This document shows, piece by piece, positions 47,604 to 58,400 of a stretch of DNA of 64,000 nucleotides (positions within the stretch are counted from its first letter, which is position 1; each line of letters opens with the position of its first letter). The translations under genes and the position numbers were made by a program. Under the pieces are notes generated by a model. That model saw only the letters and a list, made by a program, of their open reading frames with translations, ran no database searches and was not told where the DNA came from. The DNA comes from Bombyx mori (Eukaryota > Arthropoda > Insecta > Lepidoptera > Bombycidae), in assembly GCF_030269925.1 (NCBI RefSeq), contig NC_085112.1, forward strand, positions 16,183,501 through 16,247,500. The letters run 5' to 3'.

Positions 47604-47852
47604 TTTTACTGGTAGTAGGACCTCTTGAGAGTCCACGCGGGTAGGTACCACTACCCTGCTTATTTCTGCCGTGAAGCAGTAATGCGTTTCGGTTTGAAGG
47701 GTGGGGCAGCCGTTGTAACTATATCTGAGACCTTAGAATTTATGTCTCAAGGTGGGTGGCGCATTTATGTTGTAGATGTCTATGGGCTCCAGTAACCACT
47801 TAACATCAGGTGGGCTGTTAGCTCGTCCACCCATCTAAGCAATAAAAAAAAC
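47604..47852 (+). repeat. Bm1 SINE fragment (plus)
   Basis: 'ttttactggtagtaggacct' to 'catctaagcaataaaaaaaa'. Headless, otherwise a close match. Confidence 0.93.
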
Positions 47853-48770
47853 CTACCTACGTTTCCTACAGAGATAAAACTCAATCTTAATCCCAAGACT
47901 AGGAAGCTAACACCTGAACACCGCTGACCTTTAATGACCTCTCTAAACAAACAAGCACTAGACGTTAATTAAATAATATTGAAACTCATAAATTAGCATC
48001 ATTTTATTTCATTTCAATATCTAAACTCGGACGTTAATCGGAATCTCAGAAAATGTACTTAAGTTATAAATTATGTGATTAGGTCTTTATTATGTAAATG
48101 TTTATATTATGAAATGGATTTTGATTAATCCATTCGAATGCATATTCTTGTGTTGAGATTATTTAGTGAAATATGATTGTTGGAACGGAATAATAAAGCC
48201 GAGTGCTCAATGAATAGCCGATATCGTAACGGTTTGTAAGTTCTTGATACATAGGTAATAAATGTATGTTCTGTATAAAATATAACTTACATTTTTTTTT
48301 ATTTTAACAAGGACATAATTTACTCACGCCTGGTAGTACTTTGGCAACCATGACCATGTTAATGTTCCGTAGGCTAAAAAAAAACTTATCCCTTAACTGA
48401 ATATTGAAACTCATAAAAACACAAAACCTAATTATATTCATGTTATTACTTTAATAAAATTCTCCTTAACCCGTTAAGAGAATTAACATTTAAATTATGA
48501 CCTCGTTTTATGAGATAGCCCTCGTTCAGGTCCTTAGTTGTGTAAGCTTATAGCCATTTTTAAATACATACAAATTTTATTTTCATTATTAGTGTATAAT
48601 GTTGGGTAAAAATAGTATTTCCATAATAACCCGGTTCCGGGCGCATCTGTCCTATAATTTGATTTAAAAGTAGCAATATCAGAAAAGGACGTAGAATTTC
48701 TTGTTTATCTAATAAATAAATAACCAAATTTTTGAGGTCATGTCTTGAAATTTTGCAGTGATATTGATAT
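47853..48770. other. Intergenic DNA, nothing recognised
   Basis: No gene seen. Confidence 0.5.
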
Positions 48771-49078
48771 ACCTATACTAATATATAAATCTGTAGTGGT
48801 TTTTACGAATGTTCCGTTATAACTAATAAACCATGCATTCGATTGACTTGAAACTTGGTATTCATGTAGAAAATACATATACTTGATGGATAGGCTAATT
48901 TTTATATGAGTGTTGGACTCCCTAATAATAAGGACTATAAATAATAATGTTAATTTTAAATGCCCAGCGAAGCGAGCGACTTACATCATTTTCTCAAGTT
49001 CAGATTTGTATAAAGGAAAATTCAATAAAATCAAGAATAAATGATAGTCTCCGAAGCGAAGCGAGGGCGGGTCGCTAG
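48771..49078 (+). mobile_element. Non-autonomous Helitron-like element
   Basis: It starts near 'ctatactaatatataaatct', contains 'catgcattcgattgacttg' and ends 'gcgagggcgggtcgCTAG' (CTAG at 49075-49078) followed by T. It fits the small lepidopteran Helitrons of about 300 bases. A LINE fragment starts right after it. Confidence 0.6.
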
Positions 49079-49084
49079 TTTTTT

Positions 49085-49370
49085 ATATTTATATGCTGCG
49101 TAGGCTTCTAATTTAGACGGCATCTTGCTTCTTTCTGGTCGTTCCCTCAATGCTGAGGATCGTGACTGTATGTCAATCTTCTCCACTCGGTCCGGTTCTG
49201 CGCCATATGTACCGCTCCCCATATTTGGCCTCCAGTCACCTCCTTGAGTTGGTCAACCCATCTAGCTGGCGCTCTTCCTCTAGCGCGCTTCCCCTCCATC
49301 TGTCCGAGAATTGTCTGAATATTATGTCCGCAAGACGGCATAACAATGTTAATATAGGAATCCAAATACG
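49085..49370 (-). pseudogene. LINE ORF2 C-terminal fragment
   Basis: The minus strand encodes ILGQMEGKRARGRAPARW, VDQLKEVTGG and then AVHMAQNRTEWRRL, ending in HDPQH and a stop. This is the conserved tail after the reverse transcriptase domain in a large class of insect LINEs (pattern GK.EGKR.RGRP..RW.D.., A.DR..WR.). The RT and endonuclease domains are missing, so it is a 5'-truncated insertion. The left part is the 3' UTR. Confidence 0.75.
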
Positions 49371-49379
49371 ATCGTGATC

Positions 49380-50590
49380 ACAATACCGTTACTGCATTAC
49401 ACCGCAACACGTTTTTGTTAATTTAAGAATTATTTAACAACCGAGCGTTATGATTGTCCGTACCTTTAGTACGATCGTCCGTTATTTAAATGTTGACGTT
49501 TAAAACTTTTGTAATAATCATTCAAGACTTAAATCTCTGTTACAGAAAGCTTATAAAGATCCTTTTTAAAACAGCGTTTTGTAGAGCTTCAAGTCCGTAT
49601 TTTGCCTTTTATTGTTAGTTAAATACTCAGACTACTTCACTGATGCTAAGCAACAATTGAACCTATAGACTTTGCAACTTAAACGTTGCCAAACAAAATG
49701 TTACATGAGTACCTTGCTGATTACATACACATACACAGACCATAGCGGTATCCATCGGTATAATATATTAATCTGTCCGAAATTATTTCAATCCATTTGA
49801 ACACGGAAGGAACCGCGGGGCATAACTGTTTATTTTTAATTACATGTTTAATCACACATTTCTATCCAAACATTTATTACTGAAAATAAAAACGATAAAT
49901 TATTAATCTAATGAAGCAATAAGTTAAAGTTAATCGTGTGAAGAAACACCGCGATGTTGATTAAGCTGTAAATCTGACTTATTGATTTCAATATGTAACT
50001 AACAAACAAAATGTAAAAATAAGGAAACGAACTGTAATGATTATGTGAATTTTAGATTAGACTAATGGGAAAAAACGCCCGGCACTCATATACTACGGCT
50101 TAAGCTGTTCGGCTTAAACAATATCGATACGTGGCTTAGAACATCACCAACATTTCTTCCTGTCATCATCGTAACAAATGACTAAGAGATTCACCAGAGA
50201 ATGGACAGCGTTATTCTTTGAATTTTATGAAGACTTACTAAAATTGTATTTTGGTGCACGTTGAGTGATAGCCCGCACAGGTGGATATCACAATCTGCCT
50301 ATTTTAGTCGTAACGTAGCTAGCTATGCGATTTACAGGGTTGAGGTCAACCGTCATATAGTACAAAATAGGCCCTCATGTTTCAGGAGAACAGGATCCAT
50401 GGCTTGGTGTAGAGTCATTGAAAAGCACCTTATTATAAGGAACACGTCATAACTCGTCGTTTTAAGCACATAACTAATAATCTCAAGTACATTTCACTAT
50501 CCTCGTTCCATTCCAACGATCTTTACAATTCCATCATCAGACAAACTCGATAGAGCCATTTTCCATTTTGCCGTAATTATTATTATTATT
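49380..50590. other. Intergenic DNA with weak Bm1 traces
   Basis: A diverged Bm1-like stretch may lie at 50268-50390 ('cccgcacaggtggatatcac'). Nothing else was recognised. Confidence 0.4.
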
Positions 50591-50596
50591 ATTACT

Positions 50597-50900
50597 AACT
50601 GACCCGGCAGACTTCGCAGTGCCTCAATCGATAAATAAAAGACCTAAACTTTTGTATAAAATAAACTTAAAAAAAACAAAAGGAATCCGTCCGACAGGGT
50701 ACATATCAAAGGAAAAACAAAATTGTTTATTTTTATATAGTTCCGAGCATTTTCATATTTATTTACCTTTTAAACCTTCTCTGGACTTCCACAAACAATT
50801 CAAGGCCAAAATTAGCCAAATCGGTCCAGCCGTTCTCGAGTTTTAGCGAGACTAACGAACGGCAATTCATTTTTATATATATACCTATAGATAGATATAG
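50597..50900 (+). repeat. Dispersed repeat family E, copy 2
   Basis: 'actgacccggcagacttcgc' to 'aattcatttttatatatata' and a GATA-type tail. Matches 5956-6244. Confidence 0.75.
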
Positions 50901-51250
50901 ATTATGAGAACAATAGACTAGACGGAGCTGGCAGAAATAACTAAAGCTAAAGTCCTAAGTTCAAAACAATCGAATAAATTCAAATATTCTTAATTAGGTT
51001 CCTGTTTCTCCGGAGCAGCTGGAAAATTAAACAAAGAAAACTCTGCACGAACAGCGGACGAAGTTTTCTAAACTTTGGATATCCGTAATTGGAATCAATC
51101 GTATTTCCTTTTAGTATACTAGTCAGTCTAGTGAGTTACATCAAACGCGACAGTCATCGGCATTATTATTTAATATAATAGTGGTAGGTCTTCACTGCAG
51201 AGAAGGGGTACGGAATTGTCTACTCTGAAAAATATTGTATAAATACTTTT
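50901..51250. other. Intergenic DNA, nothing recognised
   Basis: No gene seen. Confidence 0.5.
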
Positions 51251-51254
51251 TGTA

Positions 51255-51420
51255 CGTCTTAGATGGGTGGACCAATAGGCAGCTCACGGTTTATCTGTGG
51301 TTGCCAGAAGCCATAGACACGTGCGACCTAAATGCCACCACCCACCTTGAGACATGAGTTCTAAGTCTTGTACTAAACAACGACTGAGAGGCAGAAGTAA
51401 ACGAGGCAGTGGTATGGGCT
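51255..51420 (-). repeat. Diverged Bm1 SINE fragment (minus)
   Basis: 'cttagatgggtggaccaata', 'ccataga', 'ccacccaccttgagacatga' and 'gaggcagtggtatgggc' follow Bm1 order with indels. A more degraded piece lies at 51670-51830. Confidence 0.6.
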
Positions 51421-52505
51421 AGTAATCAGAGCCCTTAGACATCACACATACACAAATCAAATCATGTGTTATCAATCAATCGGCCCAAGCCGACGATACC
51501 ACACAACCTAATTGATTTACGATTTACAGTAGCACAGTATTTCATCCCCTGGGTGTTGTAAAAGCTGACTATGTGATGTACCGGAGAATGGACACCAACG
51601 TTTTCCGATTTTTATCAGATCGAAACAAGATATTCCAATCGCCAGCCCGCATTCGCTGGTAGTGAGGCGTGTTTTTTATTTGATGCATAGATGTATGAAC
51701 TAGCTCCCGGCTCACCTGTTTTTGCCTATTTCGGTCACGTATTCCGATTTGATGCGTGGAACAGTCGTTATGTTGTACAATTAAGACTCGACTCCGTGTT
51801 TCAAGGTAGGTGGAGGCGTTCACGTTAAAACATTTGTTACAACGGAACGTTATTTGATATTTGAGAACTGTTATGGATAGTTATTTCCGAAATTTAAACG
51901 AACCGTATTGTATTGTTGACTAGCTGTTGTCATAGACCTATATAGTTACTTCAGTAGTAGAGATCACAGACCTATATAGTATACTTCAGTGGCTTTTGTT
52001 AAATTACTAATATGAAATATAAAAAATTTAAATGTAAATACATTAAAATTGATACTAACAACTCAAGCTCGAGAAGGGAAAACTATGAGCCGGAATAATG
52101 TGATGTAAGTTTTAGTGGCAGCTTCTTCAAACACGAACACCATCTAAGCAAACAAACGTGGATAAAGAAATACAGCCAAAGATTCACGCTAAGTAAACAC
52201 CACACAAATTGTTCCCATAACATCTGATTCATGTTGCTTTGAACAATTTATCTAAGCATTAAGCCCAGCAGCTGAGGTATTAGGGAGCTTAGTTGCTGTG
52301 ACTCCAGAGCTGGCCTGTTTGCATAATTGCTGACTATTACGTTGGGGTCATTTAAGGGGACTGCTTTATGGTATATTGAGACTTTAGTCAAATAATCCCG
52401 GTAGTGCTGGGAACAGTTTTGGGATTTAAATATTTGCGCAGATATCAGCCGAAAGACATTAGTGACGTATATACGAGGTAATCTGTTCATTGTATGTATA
52501 TACAT
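51421..52505. other. Intergenic DNA with a degraded Bm1 trace
   Basis: Bases 51670-51830 hold Bm1-like words out of order. The rest is unrecognised. Confidence 0.4.
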
Positions 52506-52508
52506 ATA

Positions 52509-52808
52509 TATTTTATTGCTTAGATGGATGGACGAGCTCACAGCCCACCTGGTGTTAAGTGGTTACTGGAGCCCATAGACATCTACAACGTTAATGCGCC
52601 ACCCACCTTGAGACATAAATATGTTCTAAAATCTCAGTATAGTTACAACGGCTGCCCCACCTTTCAAATCGAAACGCATTACTGCTTCACGGCAGAAATA
52701 GGCAGGGCGGTGGTACCTACCCGCGCGGACTCACAAGAGGTCCTACCAACAGTAATTATGCAAATTATAATTTTGCGGGTTTGATTTTATTACACGATGT
52801 TATTACAT
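52509..52808 (-). repeat. Bm1 SINE, body and linker (minus)
   Basis: 'attttattgcttagatggat' to 'attataattttgcgggtttg' and 'cgatgttattac'. It extends past the body into the linker but stops before the tRNA-like head. Confidence 0.93.
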
Positions 52809-53700
52809 ATTTATATATTTTATCAAAACGAATTTGAATATTTGCAGGCATTTATAAGACTCATTCACAAAAAAGAAATATACTTTTCAATGCCTACTAC
52901 TGATGCTACTATGGTTAACAAAAGTTGATTCATAGGTATTAAATTTTAGTGTCTTAATAGATTCGTACTTACCACCTAAACAGCGAAACATTAATATTGG
53001 CTTGCATCGTGAGGTATGCGGTTGATGTCTGAGCAGCATTCAAATACCGACCAGCCTGTCCTTCAGCTGGAATGCTGACTTCGCTGTTGAATTGGAACAA
53101 TGATATCGACCAGTAGGAAATGTACACGCTCTGTCACCACTAATTATCATCATTATGACCTTTTTTAAGTCACAATATGTTTATGTGGTCCATAAACATG
53201 AGAATACTACCACTCACTACTTTGAAGTAGATATAAAGCAATTCACAGGATTAATAGTAGTATAGTTTTTAAATTAAAATACAGCTCAATAGAAATGCGC
53301 ACGGAAACAGAAGGAACTCACGAATTTAAAAAAGAGATAATGAATAATTCAACGGCCGATAAATAAATAAATCATCAATTTTATTAATGTTAATTAAATT
53401 CAAACAATAACTATTGTTTTGTGATTGTGTAAATTTAAATGTTTCGTAGTTTTTGTTGGCATAAAAATTCATCACACATTATTCTTTGTGAATACTATAA
53501 AAAATGAAAGGATACGCCCACACAGAGCCAGGTACGACACTGCCACTCACACATACATACCTAAGTACGTGGCTGCAGAGCTCCTGTGTTGAAGATGACA
53601 CGCTTCCATTCCACGCTTATTCGAGGAGAATCAGTCAGAAAGCAGTCCAGTTGTATCAACGACCTAGTAGGCACGTTAACACAACTGGTGACAAATGAAA
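52809..53700. other. Intergenic DNA, nothing recognised
   Basis: No gene seen. Confidence 0.5.
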
Positions 53701-53701
53701 A

Positions 53702-54071
53702 GATGTGTGGCGTCGTGGGACACCGGATAGGAACGAAGTTCCTTATTATAAAAATATTAATTTTAAATTTTATTTGAGGTATAAAGAAAATAAAACTGGA
53801 GGTTTTGGCAACAACCCACGGTCATTCGGTAACGTGCGAACTTATTGTGGTACACTTCATTCACGGTTGCTTGCATAAGAGTTAGTGTATTGCGCAAACC
53901 AACGCTCTGAGATCGTGGTCAATTAATAATAAAAAAATATCTTATTTTTTGTACGTTATTACAAAGTTAAGTCGTACGCTATGTGCATTATTAATCAAAA
54001 TCTTACGTTACGGACGTTTTTTCCTAGTTAGGGTACCCCTCCGCATCGTCCCATAAGGAATTTCGTTCCAA
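53702..54071 (+). mobile_element. MITE-like element, family G, copy 3
   Basis: It starts 'gatgtgtggcgtcgtgggac' and 'accggataGGAACGAAGTTCC', and ends 'cgtcccataaggaatttcgt' plus 'tccaa'. The interior matches copy 2 at 19243 but has only one of the two 'tacgttattacaaagttaag' units. Confidence 0.72.
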
Positions 54072-54465
54072 TAGTGAAATAGTATACATATTTTATACGA
54101 TTTTATACGATTCAGCTTTCTACAACAAATCGTATCAAATCAATTTGTTGTACAACATTTAGTAAGAAATATTTTATCAACGACGAAAAAAGATCACAAT
54201 GGATCGTGCCTTCAAGTCAATCGAGACAAAAAGTGATTTCTCCGAAGGCAAGGCGTGTTGTGAGCTCACACCGGTAGTGACCTCAAATACATATAACAAC
54301 CCTGAATAAATTCTGTCGGGTCTGTAGATTTTTTAAATCAGAGATCAATCCATGAGGAATTCAAAGAATTAGAGTGTGATGTTAGGTTAACAATTAATGT
54401 TTATATCGTACGATTTCATAACCGTAAAGTTAAGAATAAACCTTTGGCAGATTTGAATTTGTTCA
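54072..54465. other. Intergenic DNA, nothing recognised
   Basis: No gene seen. Confidence 0.5.
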
Positions 54466-54469
54466 ATAC

Positions 54470-54580
54470 AATTTTTTATTGCTTAAAGGTTTAGATTTTT
54501 TAATTGTGTTTGTAAGAAGATGAACAAGCGAACCGCACACTGAGTGGTTACCGTCGCTAATTGCACGTCATTACGAACCC
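54470..54580 (-). repeat. SINE-like fragment, family B type (minus)
   Basis: 'ttttttattgcttaaaggtt' then 'accgcacactgagtggttac' and 'cgtcgc'. It meets the plus-strand family C end that follows. Confidence 0.45.
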
Positions 54581-54584
54581 TCCC

Positions 54585-54888
54585 GATCCATTAACGGTGC
54601 TTTTAGGCACCACAAGCACCGGTCACCGTTCTCGTCGAACCCGTCGCTTGCAACGAAGGGCTTGACGAGTGAATTAACCCATAGATACAGCCCACTGAGT
54701 TTCGCGCCAGATCTTCTCAGTGGGTCGCGTTTCCGATCTGGTGGTAGATTCTGCGAAGCACTGCTCTTGCTAAGGTCAGTGTTAGCAACACACCCGGTTT
54801 AAGCCCCGTGAGCTCACCTACACTTCAAGGAAAAACTGAGCCTCTCAAGGCTATTAGCATAGGTAGAAGAAATAAAAAAAGATAACTT
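54585..54888 (+). repeat. LINE 3' end, family C, copy 4
   Basis: 'tttaggcaccacaagcaccg', 'ccactgagtttcgcgccaga', 'cgatctggtggtagattctg', 'gccccgtgagctcacctaca', 'gcctctcaaggctattagca' and an A-rich tail. The best copy in the window. Confidence 0.78.
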
Positions 54889-55039
54889 ACACTGCCGTAT
54901 TAAATAATACGCACAGACAGAAATACCAGCGGCAACAGTGCAGCTCACAGTTCTAGTCTACCAGAATGAGAAAAACAAAACTGTTTCGTGGCGCGTAATA
55001 AAATCAACACCTTCTAGCGGAGAAACTATCTCCTGAGTC

Positions 55040-55330
55040 ATTATCATCATCATCAATAGCCCACAGCCGTCCACTGCTGGACATAGGCCTCTCCCAATTC
55101 ACATCACTGAGCCCGGTCTCCGGCTCTCCTCATCCACTTCTAGCCGGCCACCGTTCGGAGGTCATCGCACCACTTAGCCAGGGGGCGTCCCGCGTTACGT
55201 CTACACTCGAGAACCCGTCTGCTCCAGCGATCGTCAGTCCTACGGCATATATGGCCAGCCCACTGCCACTTCTCCCTCCCCTGATTAATACCATGTAATG
55301 TAATGTAAGTAACGATAAGCACACTGACAT
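55040..55330 (-). pseudogene. LINE ORF2 C-terminal fragment with (ATG)n-type tail
   Basis: The minus strand encodes WQWAGHICRRTDDRWSRRVL, then RNAGRPLAKWCDDLRTVAG. This is the conserved post-RT tail of insect LINEs (pattern W.GH..RR.D.RW...L, GRP..RW.DD). The left end is a (CAT)n run, the simple-repeat tail of the element. A 5'-truncated copy; no RT domain is present. Confidence 0.78.
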
Positions 55331-56083
55331 TGACAGTGTTCCCTTTAAATCATGTACTGGAAAGTAGCAGCTGTCGATATAAACTTCGAATTGATACAAC
55401 AACCCTCACAATTAAGCCTACAAATAAAGTCGCATTAAATATTTATATTCAATGGGAGACGAAATAACAATTGTTTGATAACAATCTGTAGATCAGAGAG
55501 ATACGGATTGGATGCGGGTGTCAATAAGTGTAGGGCGCACATACACTGACAGTCTGAATGTCAATACGATTCAAATCTCAGTATATTTTTTCTTGTTTTA
55601 AAAAAGGAAAAAAATAATTGTATCCGTATGTATATTTACTAACTTACTAAATGTTCTTCGTGGCTCCATTGGTGTTGTTATCATATTTTTGTAGCTTTTT
55701 TGTCTCCTAAAATATATTGTTTATTGTATTATCTCCGGTTTCGTTATATTAATTTGACGTTATTCAATATAAGTGTTTCTAATACTAATTTGTTTTGAAT
55801 ATATTGACTTCCATCGAAATCGACTACTAGCTTAGACGTGATTCTGGAACAAATAAAACTTGAACACAACACACAGAGGGTCAAATATAAAAATAAACAA
55901 CGTATTGTATAAAGTTTTTGAAATATCGTCAATAAATAGGCATATGTACACATCGAGCGCTTCATTTAACGAATACGTTCGCGCCGAATAAATTTCGACT
56001 TTTGAGCAGAAAAGTATTCGGGAGTATAAGTCGCTGACAGCATGTCAATGGTTGCCATGATCACGAGCTACGGCGACCGCTTA
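55331..56083. other. Intergenic DNA, nothing recognised
   Basis: No gene seen. Confidence 0.5.
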
Positions 56084-56087
56084 ATAC

Positions 56088-56473
56088 TGTTACGCCGGTA
56101 AGAGGAACGCCATCTATCGCAGAGTAGTCGAACGAATGGATCTAGTAGCATCTAGAACGCTCGAAAAGTACAACGCCATCTATTGTCAGATGGCGGAAAC
56201 AATACTAGAGATGTGTGGAATATTCTCGATAGTTCTAGGGATGAGGTGTCGACTATAAAAACGTTGCAGGGATAGCACTCAGTCAGTCATTAATCCAAAC
56301 TACTCGAAGCGAAACAGCGAACGGATCACCTGAAGCGAAGCGGAGCAAGCGAATTGAGGGTTTTAAAGTGTTTGTTGAGTGTTTGTGGAGTGTTTAAGTG
56401 TTCTAAGTGTTGAATACAGTTTTAAGTTGTACTTTGGTGAAATTTTATTTATCCCGAATCCCAGCGCGTAACA
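56088..56473 (+). mobile_element. Solo LTR of a retrotransposon
   Basis: A 386-base unit starts TGTTACGC and ends GCGTAACA, a perfect 8-base inverted repeat with canonical TG...CA ends. It is flanked by ATAC on both sides (56084-56087 and 56474-56477), a 4-bp target duplication that fits a Ty3/gypsy-like element. It holds a TATA box TATAAAA (56254-56260) and an arthropod initiator TCAGT (56279-56283), with A+1 27 bases downstream. CGCCATCT/AGATGGCG (56174-56181, 56188-56195) form a small hairpin, and AACGCCATCTAT occurs twice. No internal coding region or partner LTR is in the window, so it is a recombination product. Direction is set by the promoter. Confidence 0.88.
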
Positions 56474-56477
56474 ATAC

Positions 56478-57555
56478 CAAGGGCAATGGCAACAAGTCGG
56501 GCTCACCTACACTCATGTAGAACGAACTCCAATCAGACAGCCTAAAATCTAACACTAACAGCTTCAGGTATGATTGATATCAAACCAGACGGACAGTATG
56601 CAGGAGCCCTTAACCAAAATAATTTACAACCGACCAATACAAGATAAAATCTTCTCGTTAAAGCAATTTGTCGCCTGTCAATAGACATTTTATTTTTTCA
56701 TCGCCATTGTTGGCAAATGGTTCTGTGTTGGAATAAACAAGATACTGGGTTTGTTATTTTCTTTTTGTAGTGGGGCTTGATTATTCTGATCATCGTTAAG
56801 TTTGGTGTGTCAATTGTAAGTGTGTTCATGTATCTGAAGCTGGGAAATAAAAAATCTTTGTTATTTACCTACGTTTATAACTTTATTAATTTCAGTGCTA
56901 AGGGTCAACCGTGAGTTGTTTGTTGAACCGTTGTTCGCTAAACTGCTATGCAAGGTGATGATTTCCGGTTGCATCTTGCATCCCACAGACGCCCTTCTCC
57001 CGCGCTTCTCCTGATCTTATTGCGTTGCATTGCGTGCCAAAAGCTTTAGTAAAATAATTCATATATTACTATGTAGTTAGCAATTTTAACTTAGTTTAAA
57101 TCTTAACATTTCAGTTTCGTGTTAGGTTTCCGTAAAAAATAAGTCGTGATTAACAAAACGGCTGTGTTGTGTTTGCAAAGAAATATCATTACTTAGTGAA
57201 TTAATAATTAATTTAGAGAAGATACAAAGTCGATTATAATAAAATCAAACAATAATACAAAAGCTCGTAAATAATCAAGTTAAACTAATAAATAAAGCAT
57301 TCGACTTCTGAAAGTGCGTGCTCTATCTACTGCACGGATCTGATGCGAGGCAGTTTTCATTTGGAGCTTTTGAAATTTACAGAGCTTTGAAACAAAACGA
57401 CTGACGTGAAGTATAAAATAAGCCGTATCTAACTAAACCTTGTTTCCAGAGCATGTGTATTATAGGTTTGCACGGGTATGTACCATATACCTGTCTATTT
57501 CTTCCACACGAAACAAACACGCGCTCCAAGTTGAACAGTTGAGATACTGAGTTCA
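56478..57555. other. Intergenic DNA with a weak Bm1 trace
   Basis: A diverged Bm1-like stretch may lie at 57465-57545 ('ttgcacgggtatgtaccata'). No gene seen. Confidence 0.4.
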
Positions 57556-57558
57556 GGT

Positions 57559-57967
57559 TTTTTGATGTGAAACATCTATAGCCGCACGTAAAACCGATTT
57601 CTGGCGAGCTATATGATGGTATATATATACAGTCTATATGCAGTAGTGTGTACGGTGTGGCGACGCGTCGCCATGCGCAATCGACTGTGCGATTCTCTCC
57701 CACTCGATCCGGCGTTAAGCCATCTCTCTCGATACACTGAGCTCGGATACCTATAGTGTATACTCCGTAGTGTATACAGTGTTGTTTACTACAGTACACA
57801 TAACCTGTGTTTTACTTGAAAACAAATTATTTTTTTGTAATATTTTATTTTATCATTATGATATAATTAGTTCCTATCACAATTTGTTCTTTTCTGCATA
57901 TTACTTTTACAAAATAATGTCGATGCTTCACATCTGCCAGGCGTCCCGTGACGGCTCACATTTTTTT
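57559..57967 (+). mobile_element. MITE-like element, family H, copy 2
   Basis: Nearly identical to 24470-24839, including the palindrome TGGCGACGCGTCGCCA (57658-57673). It has about 45 more bases near 57607-57655 (with 'tatatatacagtctatatgc'). A Bm1 SINE sits directly at its right end. Confidence 0.72.
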
Positions 57968-58400
57968 ATTTTTTATTTCTTAGATGAGTGGACGAGCTCA
58001 CGGCCTACCTGATGTTAAGTGGTTACTGGAGCCCATAGACCTCTACAACGTAAATGCGCCACCCACCTTGAGATATAAGTTCTAAGGTCTCAAGTATAGT
58101 TACAACGGCTGCCCCACCCTTCAAACCGAAACGCATTACTGCTTCACGGTAGAAAATAGGCAGAGCGGGGGTAACTACCCGTGCAGACTCACAAGAGCTC
58201 CTACCACCAGTAATTACGCAAATTATAATTTTGCGGGTTTTGATTTTTATTACACTATGTTATTCCTTCACCGTGGAAGTCAATCCTGAACATTTTTTAA
58301 ATACGGGTTTCATTAGAAAAATTGGTACCCGCTTGCGGGATTCGGACACCGGTGCATCTCACGATATTACTGCACTGGACGAATTAGTGTGTATCTATTC
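57966..58400 (-). repeat. Nearly full-length Bm1 SINE (minus)
   Basis: The body, linker ('attataattttgcgggtttt') and most of the tRNA-like head are present. The head reads in reverse as 'caccggtgtccgaatcccgc', so box B has one change (TCCGAATCC), and the box A part near 58390 is poorly kept. Confidence 0.88.

Noticed and set aside
57377..57799. Open frame of 140 codons on the minus strand
   Set aside because: Its larger part is the non-coding family H repeat, which gives the same peptide at 24446-24664.
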